Part shown: piece after piece, positions 56,938-64,000 of the stretch
How positions within the stretch are numbered: position 1 is the first letter of the stretch
Layout of the letters: every line of letters begins with the position of its first letter
Source of the DNA: Scilla litardierei
Taxonomy: Eukaryota > Streptophyta > Magnoliopsida > Asparagales > Asparagaceae
Assembly: GCA_030789695.1 (NCBI GenBank)
Contig: CM061142.1
Span: forward strand, 354,429,486-354,493,485
Direction of reading: 5' to 3'
DNA: 64,000 bases
The notes under the pieces: model-generated
What the model saw: the letters and a program-made list of their open reading frames with translations, nothing else
What the model was told of the DNA's origin: nothing
Database searches by the model: none
Translations under genes and position numbers: made by a program

Positions 56938-57012
56938 CCTAAGACCACCACCCTCCTAAAGCTCGACGCACTTCTTTAAAACGAAAGCAACGAAAGACCA
57001 GGGTGGTCCTTC

Positions 57013-57039
57013 ATGTTTCTCACTCCGGCCGTTTCTTGA
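57013..57039 (+). other. Upstream ORF of KNAT7-like gene
   Basis: ATG followed by seven sense codons (TTT CTC ACT CCG GCC GTT TCT) and TGA, nine bases before the main start codon and in a different frame position. Whether it is transcribed depends on the true start site. Confidence 0.5.
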
Positions 57040-57048
57040 GATACACGG

Positions 57049-58826
57049 ATGCAGGGCGACCAAGGGCTAGGGATGGACATGGTCGGAGAGTGCTCGTCGT
57101 CAGCGGCGGCAGAGGAGCAGCATCAGAGGCTGCTGAAGGCAGAGATGGCGGTTCACCCGCTGTGGGAGCAGCTGCTTGGGGCCCACATCGGCTGCCTGCG
57201 CGTGGCCACCCCCATCGACCATCTTCCCCTGATCGACGCTCAGCTAGCGAATTCCCACCACCTGCTGCGGTCCTACGCTTCGCACCACCGCCCGATCCTC
57301 TCCCCTATGGACAAGCAAGAGCTCGACTCTTTTCTCGTAAGTAGCCAGCCATCCGGCAGCCTCCGTAATTAATTTATGATTTCTTTCATAATCGTGCAGG
57401 TCTTGAATTCTTGCGATTGCAGGCTCAGTATTTGCTGCTGCTGTGTTCGTTCCGTGAGCAGCTGCAGCAGCACGTCCGCGTTCACGCCGTGGAGGCCGTG
57501 ATGGCCTGCCGGGAGATCGAGCAGTCTTTCCAGGAGCTCACTGGTACACACTTTCTTAATCTTGTTTAATTTCATTAATAAACTATTAATTAAATCCATA
57601 CATGTAGAAGAATTATGTGATGGTGGCTTCTTTTGAGAGGAAATTCTTAATAATACTACTAGTATAAAAATATTAATATACAAGTCCTGTCTTCTTCTTC
57701 TTCTTCTTCTCTTTTTTGTCTAGACAATTCATTCACCCACTGCTTCTTCTATCAGTTGGCCTTTAGTTATCATGGGCTCAAGATCAGGATCAGGGTCAAG
57801 ATCAAATCAAATGGTTGTTGGTTGAAGGAGGTGGATGGAGGTGGGGGCCACCGGGGGTGTTAGTTTAGTTAGGTTAGGTGGGCAGTAGGCCACAAGGGAT
57901 TCTTGGATCTGCCTTTGCTTCTCCATGGCTTGCTGTTGCTCCTCCTTGCTGTTGAGGGTAGTTTTCAGTTGAGGTGAAAATTAATTTTCTCACTTTTTGA
58001 AGTAAAAAAATCTATAGTAAAAACGCTCGTGTGATAAATAATTAATTGTTTATTCTTGAAGGCAATTTTCGGTTGAGTGCAGTTTAGCTCACTTGCAGCT
58101 GAATCAAAGTTGGACAATATTCACTAATCACTACTTCAATTCATGTGTATTGGTCGTGGCTCACGACTTCTCAGTACTTCACCAGTCTGACTACACAAAA
58201 ACACTATGAGCCTGATCATTCAACAAAATTCAGGATAAGACTCCGGATATCTTATTATTGAGCATGACCGACTTTTTCTTTCTCGTCGACTATATTTGAG
58301 TCATCTTTTGTTACAATATTGCCATATTTTTATGCTTGATTTTTTTCATGCAAGTCAGAAATTACAATTTTAGTCTATGTTTGTTTCAGGTGTGACTCTT
58401 GACGAAGGAACAGGAGCAACCATGTCAGAAGACGAGGACGATCTTCACTCTGAGGTCCCTCTCGAAGTGGGTTTTGATGGGCACGATATGATGGGATTTG
58501 GGCCTCTACTTCCAACTGAATCCGAGCGATCCTTGATGGAGAGAGTTAGGCAAGAACTGAAAATTGAATTAAAGCAGGTAAATTGATCGAAGTCTCTTGT
58601 AATATTATTTTTTTTCCTGATTTGGTTGCATGCAAGTATTGAGTTTCAATTAAAAGTCTTGTTGAAATGATGGGGTTAAAATGAAATTAATTAGGGTTTT
58701 AGGTCGAGGATAGAAGATGTAAGAGAGGAGATACTAAGGAAGAGAAGGGCCGGCAAGCTGCCCGGAGACACCACTTCGGTGCTGAAGCAATGGTGGCAGC
58801 AACATTCCAAATGGCCGTATCCAACA
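57049..58826 (+). CDS. KNAT7: Class II KNOX homeobox protein, KNAT7-like, exons 1-4 (3' end off-window)
   Basis: TALE-class transcription factor; in Arabidopsis and others KNAT7 acts in the nucleus to modulate secondary cell-wall formation. Exons: 57049-57336, 57423-57543, 58390-58577 and 58695-58826, all with GT...AG introns and consistent phase. Exon 1 has KNOX1 ([20 protein letters not shown]...PLIDAQL). Exon 2 has KNOX2 ([20 protein letters not shown]). Exon 3 has the diagnostic MSEDEDDL...[20 protein letters not shown]. Exon 4 has ELK ([15 protein letters not shown], from ELKIELKQ) and the start of the homeodomain ([19 protein letters not shown], then WPYPT with the three-residue loop). 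The recognition helix exon (expected to carry WFINQRKRN) is not seen before 64000. Wording matches KNAT7 rather than KNAT3/4/5. Start is the first ATG in frame with KNOX1; no stops interrupt the exons. Confidence 0.9.
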
Positions 58827-59049
58827 GTAAGCAACTCCATCACCTTTGATTGCTGGTTGTAACTTCATGCAGGGTAATAAACATCATTCTTGACAGTACC
58901 ATGCACACTGATGTAAGTGTTAAAAATTCCCAAAATTTCTATCCAGTTCTCTCTCTACATGTAGAATAGTCATACTCTTATAAATGCATATGGAAAATAT
59001 GGATATTAGTCATCCAAGAATGGGGTTGACTCCCTTGTTCTATTATTGC

Positions 59050-59930
59050 ACCATCCCAACCCCTGAAAAAAAAATAGGAGTTTTGCACACACAAAAATCT
59101 CTCAAATTCAAAACCACTCCACTTCTCGTTCACACTTCTTTCTATATTGATCATGTTTTCCACCCCTCTGCCGTTGCCATGCACCCCTCCACCGCCTCTT
59201 TTCTCATCTTCCTCCCTCGCCATCTCCTACTTCTCTGCCCCAAAAGACATCATCCTCCCCTGTCTTGTAGACCTCCTCATCCCTAATCGACCTCCCTCCT
59301 CTTACTCCTCGTTGGAGGTGAATTGTTGGACTTAGGTATGTCCATGACGGGTTTGACCAGGGAGATAAAACGTAAATAGTAAAAGAATAAGTGGACTATA
59401 TGTAAATTTCAATTAACCTTTGTGGATAATTCCTAATATAAATTTGTTATCCTTACAGTTGGAATAAACTTGTTTTACTACATTAAGATTCTAACTATAA
59501 TTAACGTTCATCATATTCCTATAAATACCGATGTGAGTCTCTGTGGGAGACATAGAAAAGTTTACGTTCTTTTCTTCCAAATAAACAGAAGAAGAAGATA
59601 ATGAATGGTGAAAAGCGTTTGGTTTCCATTCGTGTTTCCAAATCCAATCCAAAGCATCGTAATTCCTCCTCACTATCTTATTCCGCTGCGAAGAAGGTGA
59701 TGTGTTTGTCCGTAAAGTTCTACACGAATCGCCACCGCCGATGAGGAGGATGAAGAGGGAGAGGGAGGAGGTTGACGGGGAATGATGATGTCTAGGGGAA
59801 GGACAAGGGGAGGAGCGATGGTGGAGACAGAGGGGCAGGGGCATTAGTAACAGAGAAAGAAAGGGGAGAGAGAAGGGGAGTAATTTTGAATTTGGGGGCA
59901 GATATGCAAAATCTTGAAACTTTTTGCAAA
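59050..59930. repeat. Imperfect fold-back (inverted repeat) region
   Basis: The left arm ~59100-59310 (CAAATTCAAAACCACTCC, CCCCTCTGCC, GACATCATC) pairs imperfectly with the inverse of ~59710-59900 (CAAATTCAAAATTACTCC, CCCCTCTGTC and GACATCATC on the minus strand). Ends are uncertain. It could be a degenerate fold-back transposon. Confidence 0.4.
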
Positions 59931-60045
59931 TCAACCCGCAATTTTTCTCAGCCTGATGAATGTCTAAAATTAGTCCACATTAGGACCAAGGAGGAAACCC
60001 TTCTTTGGGTTGTTGATGCATGTGTGTGTGAATAGATATATGCAT

Positions 60046-60060
60046 ATACATACATATACA

Positions 60061-60092
<32 letters not shown>

Positions 60093-60171
60093 CATACATA
60101 AATACATACATACAGTATACATATACGTACATATACATATATACATATACATGCATACATACATACATATA
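60046..60171. repeat. (CATA)n microsatellite
   Basis: CATACATA repeats with interruptions such as TATACATA. Apparent ORFs on both strands here are products of the repeat. Confidence 0.9.
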
Positions 60172-60830
60172 GAAAAATGTATATGTGCTGTAAAATTTCT
60201 TGCGCTGAAAGCCCATATACATGTTTTCTTTTATTTTGAAAAAACTTTTTAAGACGTGTTGTACTCATCATGGATGATCACCATACTAAAAAACAAGTGA
60301 ATCCAAAGCTATTTAACCCTCGATCTATGTGGTGCAAATTCAACGTTTCAGAACGGTAGAACATTTTAAAAAAGATGGTTCGAAGGTCAAATATCCATAG
60401 GGTTCACCTATTAGATTTTTGGGGTTTTAAAATATGTAAATTAATCTAAAAAATTGAAAAAAAAATTTGAAATTTTCTGTATTGTCAGCTCACTTATATA
60501 CTTACCTACCGAAAACTATATATGTGTTGCAAACTCGGGAAATTTTCTCGCATTGTAGCACATGTACATAGTTTTTTTATTTTTTGTAAAAAATTTAGAT
60601 GTGTTTAACACCTTATGGATGATCACCATACCAAAAATCAAATGAATCGAACTCTATTTAACCCTCAATTTTATTGTTGCAAATTCAGCAGTTACAAGAC
60701 AATAGAACTTTTAACAACAGGATGATCAAAGGTTGCATACCCATAGAGTTCACATATATTTGGGATTTTCATGTTCTAGAATATGTACAATAAAGAAAAA
60801 AAGAAATTTCAAAAGGAATCTTTCTTGGGT
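60172..60830. repeat. Tandem repeat, about 345-bp period, two copies
   Basis: TGGATGATCACCATAC occurs at 60271 and 60616. The sequence before and after both points aligns with moderate divergence (TATTTAACCCTC, TCAAA...CCCATAG(A/G)GTTCAC, and so on). A third partial copy may start near 60830; related words recur in inverse near 61080-61300 and near 61930-62010. Confidence 0.7.
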
Positions 60831-61390
60831 TCTTCGGGGCCGATAGCATAGGAAATTTCTTGCTTTGATCACACACATCTATATATCTCATTTATATATG
60901 TATATATGTATAGTTGCAAACACTATGCCAACTAAATATTCTTTTATTTTGTGTGTGTGTGTGTACATATATATGTATACATACGCGTGTGTGTGAGATA
61001 TATATAGATATAGATATATGCTGACAGCGCATGAAAATTCATATGCTGACAACTCACAGATTTACTAAAAAATTGGAAAAAAAATTCGGGATTATTGTAT
61101 ACATTCTGAAATCCCAAAAATCCAAATATCCTAGGGTATTTGACTCTTGATTAACCTGTTGTAAAAAGTTCTATTCTTCCTAAACCGTTGAATTACTAAT
61201 GGGTAGCTCAATAGTCAAATAGTATTAATGGAGTCACTTGATATTTGGTGTGGTAAATATTCATGATGTGTACAACAAAACCTAAAAAAATTTCAATTTT
61301 TTTAAAAGAAATGGGCTAACACTATACGAAATTTCCTTTACGATCAGTATATATACATTATTCATCACACACACACACACACATGTACAT

Positions 61391-61770
61391 ATGAGAATGA
61401 TGGGCACGATATGACATATGGGGCTTAGGCCTTATATGTGCATCCAAAACTCCACCATCTGATAATTTTTCAAAGAATTAGAATTAAGCATTGTGATTTT
61501 CACATTCTAAAACTCTAAAACATCGAATATTGGGTAAACCCAAGTAGTTTTACCCATTCATTCGCCTCACACAAATTCAACAATTTTGCATTAATAAAAT
61601 TTTTACGACGAGTGTATGAATGGTCAAAACCCCTTTGGGTCACCTGATATGTAGTATTTTGAGGTTTTAGAATATAAAGATCAAAATTAAAGGTTTGGTT
61701 TTGCTCCTCTGTAAAAATAGTGGATGGTTGTGTTTAAAAGGCCATATATGATAATTAACCTTATATAATG
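61391..61770. mobile_element. MITE related to the 24255 element
   Basis: ATGAGAATGATGGGCACGATATGACATATGG, near-identical in layout to 24255 (ATGAGAATAATGGGTATCATATGTCAC), with the same inverted arms (ATTCTAAAACTCTAAAACATCGAATATTGGGT-like and inverse). Preceded by a (CA)n tract (61367-61382), as is the other copy. No ORF. Confidence 0.65.
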
Positions 61771-62636
61771 TATGGTACCCAGTATACATGAGTAAACATC
61801 CAAGAAATTAGCAGGTCACTTGAAAAATTCATACGTGAAGCCAAGTTGAAAAGTTTTAAAAAATTTATGATTTTTTTAAAAAATTCTTTCATGATTTAAT
61901 CCATATATTTATATATCTCATGAAAAATAATGTGCAAACCCTAGGAGGATTTGATCCTCGTTCAAGGTATTACAAATTTAACAGTTTCAGAACAATTTAA
62001 CATTTAAAATGATCCGACCAAGGAACAAACGAAGTGGGATTTTCGTGATTTTCGATATATGTGTGTATTAGCATACGTAGAATACATACAACAGTTTGGA
62101 TATTTAAAATATATTAAGAAAGCTCATTTTGCATGGTTTTTCCACAAAGGTCTCTTTGCACATCAAAATTTCCTCACACACACATATTGAAATGTAAGTT
62201 AATATATTCATAAATGAATGTAAATATAAATGTGCAAGGGCACTTCAGGCCAAGCACACAGTACATATAGACTTAAGAGAGGCTGGAGGCAGTCACCACG
62301 TGCTAGTACAACCGATATGTAAGGCCCTACTCTAATATAGGAAAAAAATGCCAAAGGCCACTAAGCTATCCCCAATTATCAAAATGGAGGACTCATTAAG
62401 ATCAATCACCTCAAGCACCAAGGGGGTAATGCAACAGCAATATCCAAGGAAATCCTGACGAGGAGATGAGTCTTGGGGAAAGCTTTGGAGAGGAAGATGT
62501 GTTTGTTTCTTTCCTTCCAGATATGCCATACAACAGCGGAGCGGACCAACTTGCTAAGTCTACCAATAGCTTGGGTTTTTTATTTTGTTCCAAACCTATG
62601 CCTAAGTAGGTGGACATATTTGAGGCTAATGATAAT

Positions 62637-64000
62637 TGTCACGCCCCGCTTCCCTAAAATGGAGGCGAGACGTGAAAAGGTCCGCACGAGAGTGGAGCTG
62701 TGAAGCCCCAAACCCGATAAGCGTCAATAAAGCATAAGCAGGTCCCTGTAACCACAAACGGAACAACAATAATAACACAAGGAGAGACAGAAATAAAATC
62801 TCATATCTGATAATTTGTCCAACATGAAAATTAAGTTCAACATCCAGAAAAGCCACCAGGCTAAAAGAAAGAGTCTAAAGGCCCAGAACAAGGCCAACAA
62901 AAGCAACAACATAACAAAGTATAAGTGCTACGCACCGACAACAAAACATCAGTCTAAACAAAAGGGAAAGCTCAACGAAGACACTAGGACTGGTCCCCAG
63001 TGTCCACGTACTCCCCGTCAAACACAAGCTCGGGCTCGGCGTCAGCAAACACCTCGTCCTCCACAATGTACTCAGGCTCAGGATCTAACATGTGTCACCC
63101 AAAAGAGTAAAGGGGCACATGTCAGCAAGTCTAAAAGACTTGGGCAAGGAAACTGAAAAGGAAGGCAACTAGCAACCTAGCAGTTATAGTATGCATGACA
63201 AGGCAGTTATAACATGAGTGCACAAGCAAGACATGGTTAAACAATAAGTACACGAGAACAATTATCGGGACAAGTCAAGAGTAGCCAAGCTACTAAAAAT
63301 CTCAATCATTTCACTAGGCATGTTTCAAGTTGTTTGTAGATGTTTACGCCTTACAGCTGAATGGTTTGGCATTCACGCTGATTGGCCGCTTAAAACTACA
63401 CCAGAACCCAGAGTTTACGCCTTACCACTGCAGTTGCTGATCGGGTAGACTCCCAGTTGATTGGCCGCTTAACTCTTATTCCCAATACCCACATGTTAAC
63501 GAGCCAGGGTCCCTGCACACGAGCTCAGTAAATGAGCCAGGGTTGCCCCGCACAGGAGCTCGCATTCTAGTTCACGACTCATAAGCATTTGGCATAGGGG
63601 TGCACCTAGCCGGAACCAAGTAGTTCGGGCATTGGCTATCAACCAACACATGGCCCGCTTCTGGAACACCAGCCAGGAAACACAAGTATTGTAGCGAAGC
63701 TACACAATCACGGAAACACTTAACGAATGCAATGAAATGACAATTAATTTGCGTACCGTTAATGGAAATTAAACGTGACATGGTAATTGTGCAACATGAT
63801 AAATGTCGGATCTAGCTTCGTTGTCAAGCTAGTTCCTAAATTTGCGCCTAGGCGAGTATCATTTCGTCGCCTAGTCTCTTTTACGCCTACAACAAGTAAA
63901 TGGCCTAAAACATGGCCTAAACCCTAAGTGGCAAGTTTCACTTGCCTAGCACCGAGGATGACGATCAACGAGGGTTCGTCCCACGGACGCTAATCTACGG
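62637..64000 (-). repeat. Partial LTR related to the LARD LTRs
   Basis: Starts TGTCACGCCCCGCTTCC and continues GAGCTGTGAAGCC...CGATAAGCG, the same opening as both LARD LTRs. Further features such as a tandem repeat with TTTACGCCTTAC/GATTGGCCGCTTA (63350-63480) differ, so it is a related family rather than a copy. It is cut by the window end. Minus orientation is assumed by analogy. It sits in the expected intron 4 of the KNAT7-like gene. Confidence 0.65.

Larger units (their letters stand above)
56591..57048 (+). promoter_or_regulatory. KNAT7-like promoter and 5' leader
   Basis: Contains a TATATAAAAAAAG stretch at ~56703 (possible TATA box), a (CT)n tract at ~56905-56934 typical of plant leaders, and a nine-codon upstream ORF (57013-57039). 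The S1 LTR ends just upstream, so some regulatory sequence may be LTR-derived. Confidence 0.5.
58827..62636 (+). other. KNAT7-like intron 4 (part)
   Basis: Begins GTAAGC after exon 4. No coding match for the remaining homeodomain was found. It is AT-rich and contains a fold-back region (59050-59930), a TACA microsatellite, a 345-bp tandem repeat, a (GT)n tract near 60950 and a MITE (61391-61770). Conventional KNAT7 introns at this position are much shorter, so this looks expanded by repeats. Confidence 0.6.

Noticed and set aside
59948..60271. Cys/Tyr/Met-rich frames on both strands
   Set aside because: Direct translation of the CATA microsatellite.
58827..62636. Search for the missing homeodomain exon by eye
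   Set aside because: No stretch coding for the recognition helix was recognised on the + strand; AT-rich repeats only. The exon is presumed beyond the window.
62815..63156. 113-codon + strand frame rich in Lys, Gln and Thr
   Set aside because: Lies inside the partial LTR starting at 62637 and has low-complexity composition; no domain.
1..64000. tRNA or rRNA genes
   Set aside because: Primer binding sites resemble tRNA 3' ends, but no complete cloverleaf or conserved A/B boxes in order was recognised, and no rRNA sequence was seen.

Overview
The window is a plant nuclear segment dominated by retrotransposons. It holds one recognisable host gene, the first four exons of a class II KNOX homeobox gene most like KNAT7 (57049-58826, + strand). 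Spliceosomal introns, Ty1/copia and Ty3/gypsy polyproteins, a Helitron and MITEs make it an angiosperm. The wording of the ELK/homeodomain segment looks closer to monocot KNAT7 orthologues, but this is only an impression. No rRNA, tRNA or CRISPR was recognised.

Layout, left to right. 1-2817: right end of a SIRE-type Ty1/copia element (S0, minus strand; gag, primer site, LTR with a palindromic array). 2818-10123: a second Ty1/copia element (C2, minus; integrase, protease, gag, an extreme G/C-rich leader, a 2.5-kb LTR), which S0 interrupts. 10124-14624: decayed Tat-type Ty3/gypsy remains (protease end, RT, two RNase H regions, integrase, then LTR, primer site and gag), which C2 interrupts. 14625-17093: an internally deleted Ty1/copia copy (C3, minus). 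17607-22803: an almost complete Tork-like Ty1/copia element (T1, +) flanked by an unusual 88-bp duplication. 22894-24254: unassigned host DNA, followed by a MITE. 24626-25513 and 38467-39184: two halves of an LTR of the C2 family, split by a 12.95-kb LARD-like element (25514-38466, target duplication GACAC). The LARD in turn contains a 3.3-kb non-autonomous Helitron (30650-33968).

39185-56590: a 5'-truncated SIRE-type element (S1, +) carrying an envelope-position ORF. That ORF is split by a complete 12.9-kb SIRE-type element (S2, 41914-54839, minus, target duplication AGGCC). S2 carries its own envelope-position ORF, palindromic motif arrays in both LTRs and in the pol-env spacer, and a Micron-like MITE inside a (TA)n tract. 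56591-64000: KNAT7-like promoter/leader, four exons, and a final intron of at least 5.1 kb. Tandem repeats, fold-back DNA, a MITE and, from 62637, the start of an LTR related to the LARD LTRs fill that intron.

The polyprotein genes carry stops or frameshifts, so none of the elements looks autonomous. LTR similarity and nesting imply several rounds of insertion: gypsy, then C2, then S0 on the left; C2-family LTR, then LARD, then Helitron in the middle; S1, then S2, then MITE on the right. All calls were made by eye from sequence, without database searches.
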